From the NCBI RefSeq assembly GCF_001311865.1, contig NZ_BBCD01000001.1:1-64000 (forward strand): a stretch of DNA of 64,000 nucleotides, given 5' to 3'. Both the position numbers and the translations under genes were made by a program. The notes under the pieces were generated by a model. That model worked only from the letters and a program-made list of their open reading frames with translations. It was not told the DNA's origin and did no database searches. This document shows, piece after piece, positions 28,495-36,690 of the stretch. This DNA comes from Piscibacillus salipiscarius JCM 13188 (GTDB lineage Bacteria; Bacillota; Bacilli; Bacillales; Alkalibacillaceae). Within the stretch, counting starts at the first letter, position 1, and every line of letters starts with the position of its first letter.

Positions 28495-28706
28495 TTATTC
28501 CCCCCTTAATATTTTGTATTTTGGTTTCTAGGCGTTCTAATGTCTGTACAATTTTAGATTGTGATTCATTTTGCCTGTCTATCTGTGCTGTCAGTTGTTC
28601 TTCTCGTTTTTTGGCTTCTTTTCTTGTATCAATCAATAGCCAAACAATAGTATCGCAAAACACCTTGCGATAACCAAACATCTAAAGGTATTTGTGATAA
28701 ATCCAT
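28495..28706 (-). CDS. BhlA/UviB-type holin-like protein, frame broken
   Basis: From ATG 28706 (after AGGAGAGA) the product starts MDLSQIPLDVWLSQGV. One base restored in GTTTTGC continues it as FCDTIVWLLIDTRKEAKKRE with a coiled-coil tail. The order of short hydrophobic segment, TRKEAKKREEQL and charged coiled coil is that of BhlA/UviB bacteriocin-phage holin-like peptides. The reading is about 69 residues if the G6 run near 28500 is also adjusted so that it stops at 28495. It may help release of satellite particles or disturb the membrane. Confidence 0.65.
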
Positions 28707-28930
28707 TTTTTATCTCTCCTGTCCACTCATATTTATGAGTAAAAAAATAAAATAGAGTAGCCAAAACGACTACTCTAGCGAAAAGTAGAAGTCAAAACGT
28801 GACTTCTTGGAGGTTATTAATAATTAGTGCTTACATAGAGATAGTTAATCTCTTTTAAACAATCAATCAATTTGACTGCTTAAAACAAATTAATCATACC
28901 CTACCATTAGGAGAAAATAAGAGGCCAGTC

Positions 28931-29345
28931 ATATCAAGGGTTCAAGGGCTGTTTACTTGACACTTTTGGGCTTAAAATGAAGGTTTTTAATCTGAACCTT
29001 CCTATATGGTGCATTAAGTCATTTGTTGAGATACCCCATAAATACAGATACTATCGACATCGCCTAAAAATTTTCGATTAAAAACTCTGTAATACCAAGG
29101 GTTACAGCGTTTTCTAAATGTCCACTGCAATAATTACACCTTCCTATATGGTCGATTATCTCTTTTGTCGAAATAGGCAGTATTTATTGGGGGTATCGAC
29201 ATTGCCTAAAGATTTTCGTTTAAAAACCCTATTGTATCAAGGGTTACAGCAATTCTTAAATCGTAACATTATTTTGGATTCCCTATATGGTCGATTATCT
29301 CCTTAGTCAAAACAATCAGCATTAACAAGGGAAAACAAAACCTTT
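28931..29345. repeat. About 142-bp noncoding direct repeats beside attR
   Basis: The 28.71-29.43 kb stretch has no gene. It holds two to three diverged copies of a unit of about 142 bp. CCTATATGGT occurs at 29001, 29143 and 29281 (approximate starts). TATCGACAT(C/T)GCCTAAA occurs at 29052 and 29194. ATCAAGGGTT-type sequence occurs at 28933, 29094 and 29236, and GGTCGATTATCTC twice. The spacing is constant at about 140-142 bp. The function is unknown. Confidence 0.8.
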
Positions 29346-29433
29346 AAAAATTTTCAAAAATAAATGCAAATTATATCATTAATTCAGCCAATTTCTAAAC
29401 TTGAACAAATTTTAAATGAACTTTACTTAATAA

Positions 29434-29462
29434 TTGATAATTTAATAGAATAAAAGTATAAT
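29434..29462 (+). promoter_or_regulatory. Element-borne replacement promoter for selC
   Basis: TTGATA at 29434-29439 and TATAAT at 29457-29462 are spaced by exactly 17 bases, close to the vegetative consensus and better than the native selC promoter. It points at the rebuilt tRNA-Sec gene, about 90 bases downstream, with no gene in between. Confidence 0.7.
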
Positions 29463-29551
29463 TTGAAACTGAAAGAGGACAAGTTAAAACCGATTCAAAC
29501 TGTTAAAAAAACCGTTATAAAGGTTTTAAAAACCTTGATATAACAGGGTTT

Positions 29552-29596
29552 ATGGGGCTGGTTACAATGCTGGTGCTTGTCAAGGTCTTCAAAACC
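29552..29596 (+). other. attR core within selC
   Basis: This is the second copy of the 45-bp repeat at 13253-13297. Here it continues into the genuine 3' half of tRNA-Sec, so the right junction restores a complete gene whose 5' half and upstream sequence come from the element. Confidence 0.92.
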
Positions 29597-29650
29597 TCCT
29601 GGAAGGCGCGTGTCGTCTTCGGTGGGTTCGATTCCCACACAGTCCCGCCA
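29554..29650 (+). tRNA. selC: tRNA-Sec (anticodon UCA)
   Basis: A 97-base tRNA with encoded CCA. Acceptor GGGGCTG pairs with CAGTCCC (one G-U). The anticodon loop CTTCAAA carries TCA, a long variable arm follows (CTGGAAGGCGCGTGTCGTCTTC region), and the T arm is GTGGG-TTCGATT-CCCAC. Long variable arm plus UCA anticodon identify tRNA-Sec. It is required by selA and selB in this window. The 5' half lies within the element's attachment core. Confidence 0.95.
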
Positions 29651-29676
29651 TCAATTAATTAAAGAGAGTGAATAAC

Positions 29677-30107
29677 ATGTCTGAGACAGTTGGTTATTTA
29701 ATGATATTATGGGGCTTAATTATGATTGGGTTATTAGGAATAGGCGGCTTTTTTATGTTTCGTAAATTCCTAAAAATTGCCTAAGGATGATGGAAAATCC
29801 ATTATTGACTGGGAAGAATACTATGTAGACCAGACCATCCACATGTGGGGTGAAGAGGAAAAGAAATTATTAAACGAACTTGTTGAACCTGTACCTCAGC
29901 TTTTTAGGGATGTAGCTAAACAAAAAATAGCAGCTAAAATAGGGAAGGTCGCACTTCAAAAGCGCAAAAAGAAGATAACTTTAGATGTGATTATTGAAGG
30001 CTACATACTAGCAACTCCTAAACGAGATCATAAGTTTTTTAGTCAAACGACTAAATGAAAAAAATATAGATTTCTCTTCTTATGAACATTTATTAGAAAA
30101 ACAATGA
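29677..30107 (+). CDS. yneK: DUF2621 family protein (YneK-like), two frame breaks
   Basis: From ATG 29677 the product has an N-terminal membrane helix (LMILWGLIMIGLLGIGGFFM) and a basic/acidic soluble part: SIIDWEEYYVDQTIHMWGEE and PVPQLFRDVAKQKIAAKIGK. Single-base breaks near 29780 and 30040 (T6 run) are corrected to reach a TGA at 30107. Length about 143 residues, the PQLFRDVAK region and location near ccdC match the YneK/DUF2621 group of Bacillus. The function is unknown. Confidence 0.78.
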
Positions 30108-30134
30108 GCTTATGATTAAGTACTCATTGTTTTT
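30097..30134. terminator. Bidirectional terminator between yneK-like gene and the sensor kinase
   Basis: AAAAACAATGAG and CTCATTGTTTTT form a 12-bp perfect stem between convergent genes, overlapping both stop codons. Confidence 0.88.
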
Positions 30135-31185
30135 CTTTTTGGTAATGTAAACCAGAAAGTATTCTCTTGTTTTGATGAATAAACTCCAATATTCCCCTTA
30201 TGATTAGAAATTATCTCCTTGGCAATGGCTAAACCTAATCCCGTGCTGTTAATCTTCTTTTCATGTTGATTCAATCTGTAAAATCGTTTAAAAAATTTCT
30301 TCTTGATCGGTAGGTGCTATAGGTTGCCCTTTGCTTATTATACTGAATTCATAGTAGTCTTCGTGTTTTTTACCATGAATTTGAACTGGATCAGACCCTT
30401 CATGATATCTATAAGCATTATCTAGTAAATTATTGATTACTTGTTGAATCCCTTCTTCTTGCAATTCAATCAGGTCTTCATCTAACTTCAAATCAATTGA
30501 AATATGAACTTGATCAAATTTCCACTGAAAAATTGATACACATCTTCGAATCAAATTTGAAATCTCAACAGTAGATTTATCGAGTATGACGTTATGTTTA
30601 GCTAAATCCCATTCTTTTAGCTGATCTAACTGTTCGATTAAATGTTTCAATCTTTCTGATTCATTAAACAACGATTCCATTACGACTTCATTTTGCTCTA
30701 TATCACCATTTTTAATAGCGTATAAATAGCCGTTTAAGTTTTGAATAGGTGTTCTGACTTCATGCGAAAGATCTGTAACCATTTTTCTTCTTAACTGATT
30801 GTTTTCCTTAAGCCGGTGTAACAGTTCATTATAATGATTCACTAATTCACCGATTTCATTATTGGATTCATAATTAACTGATTCAGGGATTTCGCCTTCT
30901 TTTAATTTTTTCGTAGATAAAATCAACTTACGAATGGGATTAATTAAAACTTTTGGTTAAATAAAAATGCAAAACGCTCCCAATTATAATGGTTAGAAAA
31001 CTAAATACAAATAAATATTGAAATAGAATCCACTCAAACTGTGACTGCCGATTCTCATTGAGGTTGCCAATGGAATCAACCAATATACATGCCGTTTGGT
31101 ATATGGCAAAACTACTGATTAAAATACTTAATGTAATCATTAAAATGTTAAGTGACGTTAATCTTACCAATAAGCTTTTAAACAT
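30116..31185 (-). CDS. Membrane sensor histidine kinase, two frame breaks
   Basis: From ATG 31185 the corrected product of about 355 residues has two membrane helices (SLNILMITLSILISSFAIYQ and FLTIIIGSVLHFYL) flanking a short external loop, a HAMP linker, HisKA with LSHEVRTPIQNL, and HATPase_c with NLLDNAYRYH and GLGLAIAKEI. Breaks lie near 30950 (T run) and 30290 (A/T6 run). It pairs with the OmpR-type regulator directly upstream. Placement beside thiol-redox genes suggests, but does not prove, an envelope or redox signal. Confidence 0.85.
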
Positions 31186-31872
31186 GTTCCTGATTCGGGA
31201 CAATTTGTATCCCATTCCTCTCACTGTTTGAATGCGCTTTGGATCTTTTTGATCATTAATTTTTAATCGTAGCTTTTTAATGTGGGCATCGATCGTTCTG
31301 TCTAAAATATCGTGTTCATAGTTTGGATAAAGCTGTTCTATTAATTGTTCACGACTATATACTGAGTTAGGGTTAGACATTAGAAAATAAAGTAAATTAA
31401 ATTCATGCTTTGTCAATTGAATAGGCTCACCATTTAATGTCACTTCACCTTTTCTAACCTTAATGCTAAGCCCATCGTAAGTAATTTTATGACAAAACCT
31501 CCCCGTACGCCTTAGCACCGCTTCAATATGAGCTAATAACTCTTCAGGGTTAAATGGTTTGGTTAGATAATCATCAGCGCCCAATTTGAGACCATTAACT
31601 TTATCATCTACTTGTGTTTTAGCAGATAACATAATGATCGATGTTTCCTGTGTTGTTTCCTGATTTCTCACCCATTCACAAAATTCTTCACCAGATAATT
31701 TAGGTAGCATTAAATCTAATATAATGAGGCAAGGCTGGTGTTTAAGGAATTGTGCTTGTGCCTCAATTCCATCTGCAGCTTCAATGACTTCGTATTGTTC
31801 TTTTTCTAAATATAACCTTATTAAATTTCTAATCATCTCTTCATCTTCAACTATTAAAATTGTCTCTTTCAT
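31178..31872 (-). CDS. OmpR/PhoB-family response regulator
   Basis: ATG 31872 begins MKETILIVEDEEMIRNLIRL. The receiver has the phospho-acceptor Asp in IILDLMLPK, the switch Ser in MLSAKTQ and the Lys in DYLTKPFNPEE. A winged-helix output domain follows (RTIDAHIKKLRLKI, RTVRGMGYKL). The literal frame has no stop and runs into the kinase. Restoring one C in the TGTCCCG run gives an end SPNQEHV and a stop at 31178 that overlaps the kinase start, the usual coupled arrangement. The target genes are unknown. Confidence 0.87.
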
Positions 31873-31918
31873 GTCTAAACACCTCACCTACCTTACCATT
31901 ATATTAAACTATACGGGG

Positions 31919-32491
31919 CTAATCCATCTTTTCATACGCTTGAATCATTTGTTCATAATTCATAGCTCCCATGGATTTATGTCTTATAATTCCTTTTGAA
32001 TCCACAAAATATGAAGTAGGTATCGGAAGTATTTGATACTCTGTTGAAACATCACCTTCATCAATTAAAATTGGAAAAGTTAAGTTGAAATCGTTCTTAA
32101 AGTTTTTTACATTATCTAAGTTTTGTTCTGTTTCAAACATATCAACTGCTAATATAACGACCTCTTTTTCCTCATAAAACTTTTGCATATCAGGCATTTC
32201 CGCTCGGCATGGCGGACACCAAGTTGCCCAAAAGTTAATCATCACTTTTTGACCTCGGTAATCTGATAGCTTAACAGTTTCTCCCTGAAGATTTTCAAGC
32301 TCAAAGTCTGGTGCTTTACTACCGATATCTAATCCTACTTTAGATTCTTCGGTATTCTCTGCATTCGGTTCACTGCTAATCATAAAACCACTATCATCTT
32401 GTTCTTGATTTGTTTCGTTTGACTGAACAAAGTCATAAACCGCCCACCCAAACATCACTATTAGAACAGCTAAAATGATATACTTTTTCAT
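31919..32491 (-). CDS. ResA/TlpA-type thiol-disulfide oxidoreductase
   Basis: An intact 190-residue protein. An N-terminal anchor (YIILAVLIVMFGWAVYDFV) leads to a thioredoxin fold with active site CPPC in INFWATWCPPCRAEMP and cis-Pro motif ILPIPTSYFVD. It would sit on the outer face of the membrane. Two CcdA transporters and CcdC are encoded in the same region, so it probably receives electrons from CcdA, for cytochrome c maturation or other extracytoplasmic thiol work. It is a paralogue of the yneN product at 1434-1994 (CGPC). Confidence 0.9.
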   Translation of the reverse strand: MKKYIILAVLIVMFGWAVYDFVQSNETNQEQDDSGFMISSEPNAENTEESKVGLDIGSKAPDFELENLQGETVKLSDYRGQKVMINFWATWCPPCRAEMPDMQKFYEEKEVVILAVDMFETEQNLDNVKNFKNDFNLTFPILIDEGDVSTEYQILPIPTSYFVDSKGIIRHKSMGAMNYEQMIQAYEKMD

Positions 32492-32507
32492 CCTATTTTC
32501 CCTCCAT

Positions 32508-33250
32508 CTAACCTAAGTTAGCCATCCAAGTATCTTGCACTAATCTTAATAGGAAGCTTGATATTCTTGACATTTGACCTGTGAATAATAAAACCCCCAT
32601 GATGATCATGATGGTACCACAATTTTCATAATTAATCCGCTATACTTAACAATCCACCTCGCTGAACTCATAAAGAATGTTAAGATTAAAACGGCAAAGC
32701 AAATCCTATGACATAAAAAATGGTATATAGTGAACCTTGGGCAGGGTTATTTGCTGCTAAAACTAATATTGAACCAAAGATTGGACCGATACACGGAGTC
32801 CAACCTGCTGCAAATCCCATTCCTATTAATACGGTTCCCAAATATCCGCGAGGTTTATTAGCAAATTGAATACGCTTTTCTTTCATAAAAGACGTTATAT
32901 TTAACCAACCTGCTACAAATAATCCCATTATGATAATAAAAATCCCAGCGATCCGTTGTAATAATTGGCCGGATTCCCCAACTAGAAACCCTTGAATAAA
33001 TTGACCTAAATATGAAGCGCCCAATCCTAATCCGATAAAAACTAGCGATACACCAAATAAAAATAGGACTGAGTGAATCAGAATAAGTGACCGGACTTTC
33101 AAACTTTTATCATTTTGTAATTCCTTAACACTTACACCCGTTATATAAGAAATGTAAGCGGGAAACAAAGGTAGAGTGCACGGGGATAAAAAACGACAAT
33201 ATTCCCGCACCTAAAGCTAACCAAATAGTTAAGTCTGCTGTTTCTGCCAT
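32508..33250 (-). CDS. ccdA: CcdA-type thiol-redox transporter, two frame breaks
   Basis: Corrected, the product has about 247 residues and six membrane helices. The start MAETADLTIWLALGAGI is followed by FLSPCTLPLFPAYISYITG, containing the first essential Cys, and GFAAGWTPCIGPIFG, containing the second. Breaks lie in the T6 run near 33190 and near 32690, where GFALPF should continue. CcdA moves electrons from cytosolic thioredoxin to outward-facing thioredoxin-like proteins. The resA-like gene follows 16 bases later, an obvious partner. A second copy is at 35013-35711. Confidence 0.87.
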
Positions 33251-33891
33251 GCTTTCACCTGCTTTCTAGTTAATAACAAAACGATCCCAATTATGCTAAT
33301 AATAATGAAAAACCAAATAGAAATTAAATAGCCAAAAACTGTTGTAAACGGAAGTAATATTGACAAAATAGTTTGTCCAAGTCCCCATAAGACCATTAAT
33401 AGTCCACTTGTTAAGTAATATGACACCTTATTTGAAATCATAATATAGATCATCGTTATTCCAAATAACAACGTTAAGTATCGCCAAGTATATAAGTTAT
33501 CATTCCAAACATAATCTACAAATTCATAAGTAAAAGAGGTAAAAATAAAGATGACCATCAAAGAGTTTAGAAATGGCGCCAAATCAACCAATCCTTTTTT
33601 CATCCTCCTAACGAAGACAAGAACTGCACCAATTAATCCTATGTAAAATGCACTAGAATAACTTGGATAAGCTAATACAGCTAACGGGTCCTGAATAAAA
33701 AGATTGATGTTTAAAAGGATTTTCCCAATCCAAATAAATATGATGACATTTACAATAAACGATGACACTTCTTCGATATTCTTTTTTCTTACATCAATTG
33801 ATTCTTGACTAGTCAAGAAATAAGTTATTATACCGACGATAAAGCTGACTACTAATGTTCCGACTGATATTAATACTGACGTTGCTGCCAT
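33229..33891 (-). CDS. Multi-pass membrane protein of unknown function
   Basis: An intact 220-residue protein with about seven membrane helices (ATSVLISVGTLVVSFIVGII at the start, FFIIISIIGIVLLL near the end). No conserved charged motif is visible. Its 3' end overlaps the ccdA start by 22 bases, so the two are translationally coupled, which suggests a joint role in the thiol-redox cluster. It is not the usual neighbour of ccdA in B. subtilis and I do not recognise the family. Confidence 0.7.
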   Translation of the reverse strand: MAATSVLISVGTLVVSFIVGIITYFLTSQESIDVRKKNIEEVSSFIVNVIIFIWIGKILLNINLFIQDPLAVLAYPSYSSAFYIGLIGAVLVFVRRMKKGLVDLAPFLNSLMVIFIFTSFTYEFVDYVWNDNLYTWRYLTLLFGITMIYIMISNKVSYYLTSGLLMVLWGLGQTILSILLPFTTVFGYLISIWFFIIISIIGIVLLLTRKQVKAWQKQQT

Positions 33892-33972
33892 ACTTTCACC
33901 TTCCGTTCTATAATAATCATAATGAATGAATATGAAAATTTGATGAATGTAAAGAAAAAGTTCACGACCAAA

Positions 33973-34485
33973 TTAATTTGACCGTGAACTGAAATTAACC
34001 TGACTGAAATTTAAGCTTTGCTTAATTTTCATAAATTTAATCAACATAGCGATTCGCCATGTGAACAACATACCGAATGCAAGTAAATAAAACATGCCAC
34101 TTGTCTCACCAACTGAAACTTCTTGTCCTAAATAAGCCTTAAGAGCAATCCTTAACAATAATAAGAAAACTAATATAAATATAAAGGCTTTAGATGGTTT
34201 TAAATAAATATCTTTTCCCTTGACTTCAAAATTAGAAGTCCAAATTAATAAAACCGAAAAGGCCATTCCTACCGAAATAGCTTCAAGGACTTGCCACCAA
34301 GATACTTGAAAATATGGAATGAGAAACATAAATGCACCCGTACTCATACCAAGTGGTGGTAATATAATTTTTTTTACACTTGCTGGTTTTTTGATGCACG
34401 AGACCTCACTATAATCATTGTTATAGCGCCTACTATAAACATCACTGTCGTTAACACAGCAAATAAAGTACTTTCAAAGAACACT
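33973..34485 (-). CDS. ccdC: CcdC-like membrane protein (YneJ), one frame break
   Basis: The C-terminal 124 residues contain FLIPYFQVSWWQVLEA, GKDIYLKPSKAFIFILV and AFGMLFTWRIAML, closely matching CcdC/YneJ of Bacillus. Restoring one A near 34390 joins an upstream helix (FAVLTTVMFIVGAITMIIV) that starts at GTG 34485, for about 171 residues. B. subtilis ccdC lies close to ccdA but is not strictly needed for cytochrome c synthesis. The GTG start overlaps the mrpB stop region and lacks a strong ribosome site, so it is uncertain. Confidence 0.8.
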
Positions 34486-34486
34486 A

Positions 34487-34942
34487 TTATACACCTACAT
34501 TGTCAGATTCATTATCGTCTGAATCGGTTGAAATCGATAAAATAATGGTTAAAGTGATTCCTACTACTACTAAATATACACCTAAATCAAAAATCATAGC
34601 AGTTGCTAAGTGTTTTTCACCTAGAAGTGGAATATTAAAGTATTCTGATGTATGTGATAAAAAGGACTCACCAAAGAAAATGGAGCCAATTCCAGCTAAC
34701 GTAGCGATTAATAAACCCGTGACAAATAAAGTTCTGAAGTTTACGGGTAATATTTTCTCGATTTTATCAAAGCCATAAGTCATGTACATTAATATAATGG
34801 CGGCTGAGGTCATTAATCCTCCAATAAAACCGCCTCCAGGTGCATTGTGACCAGCAAAGAATAAATAAACACTAAAACCTAATAGAATAAAGGCAATTAA
34901 TTGAGTCGTAGTACGTAGTATTAGATCATTAGGTTGCTTCAT
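34487..34942 (-). CDS. Orphan MrpB/MnhB-type Na+/H+ antiporter subunit
   Basis: An intact 151-residue protein with four membrane helices. The signature FAGHNAPGGGFIGGLMTSAA is the MnhB core motif, and LGVYLVVVGITLTIILS is typical of the end. In Mrp antiporters MrpB works only together with six other subunits, none of which is in this neighbourhood. Here it precedes ccdC without a gap. It may supply a second Mrp complex, or have been recruited to a different role in the redox cluster. Confidence 0.88.
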   Translation of the reverse strand: MKQPNDLILRTTTQLIAFILLGFSVYLFFAGHNAPGGGFIGGLMTSAAIILMYMTYGFDKIEKILPVNFRTLFVTGLLIATLAGIGSIFFGESFLSHTSEYFNIPLLGEKHLATAMIFDLGVYLVVVGITLTIILSISTDSDDNESDNVGV

Positions 34943-35012
34943 AACATAACTCCTTCACGATACGTTCATTAACTTTATTCTAATACACTTAATATATGAA
35001 ATACAAACGATA

Positions 35013-35711
35013 TTAGAAACCTGTAAAACCAAAGAAGCTAGCTAAATAAGCTGTAAGGTCTTTCATCCAATCAAAAAATAAAGCAATACCTAGGAAGATT
35101 AGAATATATCCTCCAACTTTAGAAATTTTAGCTGAATGACGTTAACCAATCCATTTTGCCAACAAAGAATGATAAAATGAAAAATGGAATTGAGAAGCCT
35201 AGAGAATAAGCTGTCATTAAGACAACAGCAGATTGAGGATCTGATGCTGCTAAAGTAATCACAGCGCCCAAAATCGGGCCTGTACAAGGTGTCCAGCTCA
35301 TCGAAAAAGCCATTCCTATTAACAATGTTCCAATATATCCTGCTGGCCTGTTCTTGATTGTCACCTTACGTTCTTTCATAAGAAATTCAAAGTTAAAGAT
35401 TCCAATCATGAAGAAGCCAAAAATATAATTAAAACGGCACCCAGCTGACGGATTAAGTCTTGATAAGTGATTAAAAACTCACCTATATAGTAAGTTGAGA
35501 ATCCCATAATGATAAAGATTGCCGAAAATCCAATAAGGAAAAATAATGTATGTAATAAACTTCTTTTTCTAAGCATTGCATTTTCAGTCTTTAACTCTTC
35601 AACACTCATTCCTGTGACGTAGGATAAGAACACCGGATATAGCGGTAAGACGCATGGTGAAATAAAAGATAAGAACCCTGCACCAAAGGCTAAAAATATA
35701 TTAAGGTCCAT
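35013..35711 (-). CDS. ccdA: Second CcdA-type transporter, two frame breaks
   Basis: Corrected length about 233 residues. The start [20 protein letters not shown] contains the first redox Cys (SPCVLPLYP). The second is in [14 protein letters not shown]. The C-terminal helices ([14 protein letters not shown], ending FFGFTGF) follow after a break near 35145; another break is near 35400. By synteny with sirA and yneF this is the counterpart of B. subtilis ccdA, while the copy at 32508-33250 is extra. It transfers reducing power across the membrane for haem-protein maturation. Confidence 0.88.
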
Positions 35712-35812
35712 TAAAAACTCTCCTTCTAAACATAACCTACATGTATCGTACCAAATTACAGGCCTTAGTTATCTTGTAATGCTTGAAAATTTAGTGAAAA
35801 ATAACAGAAATT

Positions 35813-35843
35813 AAAAAAGGATAGACTACTTGTCCATCCTTTT
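35813..35843 (-). terminator. Terminator after yneF
   Basis: AAAAGGAT(G/A)GAC and GTC(T/C)ATCCTTTT pair around a short loop, with a T run on the minus strand. It lies just past the corrected yneF stop, supporting that correction. Confidence 0.75.
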
Positions 35844-35846
35844 AAC

Positions 35847-36082
35847 TTATTTTTCTTTTTTGGCTCATCCATTTGTTGATTCATTGCTCTCATCATTTGA
35901 TTAATTTTCTTTTGTGATGGTTTTTGACCCATTTGCATCATCATTGTGCGTAACATTTGTTCATTAATAGGTGGGTTTTTCTTAAGGTAACTCATCATCA
36001 TCTTACGAGCAACAAAAACACCAATAGCAAGACCGATAATAAGTGCTCCTAAAGCAATTAATACGACCCAAATTGTATCCAT
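35847..36082 (-). CDS. yneF: UPF0154 protein YneF
   Basis: The product begins [20 protein letters not shown], a single membrane helix, followed by the family core [20 protein letters not shown] and [14 protein letters not shown]. The literal frame runs past the terminator. Restoring one A in the AAAAAAG run near 35855 gives a stop at 35847 and a normal length of about 78 residues. The location between ccdA and sirA is as in B. subtilis. Its function is unknown. Confidence 0.9.
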
Positions 36083-36160
36083 TATTAAATTTTCCTCCTT
36101 CTAGTTGTCTCTCAATAAGTATATTAAAACAACAACCCTATGACAATAGTCGAAATTTGA

Positions 36161-36595
36161 TTATAGTGAATAGATTTGTTTACCAACAAAAGGTGTAATC
36201 CACCCACATTCATAAGTTTCATAATTTACTACAAATACGTGAGGGTGGAAAGTCTTAATTGATCGAAACAATATTTGATCTAAGTCAACAATTGTCTCAG
36301 CAGAAATTGAAATTGAATAGTCATTAACTGTTAACGAGATCGATTGCTTACAATCCATTAAGTTAATATGATTACGGTTCATATTTATATGAATATCTTG
36401 ATCTTTCCAATAATTTAAATGTAGAAATAGATCCTTCGCATATACCTTGTCCAATACAAGCTTATACTGTCCTTGTGCGGATTTAGATGGTTGATCCATC
36501 ATTTGTTCTTGCAAGAAACGATATACCGTATCAATTTTATAATAAAAATGCTTCGCATAATCTGATTTCACTAAATATAAATGATATTGATACAT
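36161..36595 (-). CDS. sirA: Sporulation inhibitor of replication SirA
   Basis: An intact 144-residue protein starting MYQYHLYLVKSDYAKHFYYK and ending FVGKQIYSL, matching SirA (YneE). In B. subtilis SirA binds the N-terminal domain of DnaA and stops new replication rounds when sporulation begins, under Spo0A control. The gene lies between tkt and yneF as in B. subtilis. I do not see a clear Spo0A box in the short upstream gap. Confidence 0.88.
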   Translation of the reverse strand: MYQYHLYLVKSDYAKHFYYKIDTVYRFLQEQMMDQPSKSAQGQYKLVLDKVYAKDLFLHLNYWKDQDIHINMNRNHINLMDCKQSISLTVNDYSISISAETIVDLDQILFRSIKTFHPHVFVVNYETYECGWITPFVGKQIYSL

Positions 36596-36690
36596 GATAT
36601 GTCCCCCTTTTGGGACATATCATATCAATAATCTTAGGCGAAATTTGTCAAAATTTTAATCCTGTAAACTGATTGTTTTTGTCAAAATAC

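Noticed and set aside
28931-29345. CRISPR array
   Set aside because: The repeat unit is about 142 bp, diverged, and present only two to three times, with no spacers and no cas genes.
30940-31872. A fused response regulator and membrane sensor kinase N-terminus in one frame
   Set aside because: The fusion depends on one missing C in a TGTCCCG run. Adding it gives a normal regulator end and a stop overlapping the kinase start, the usual layout.
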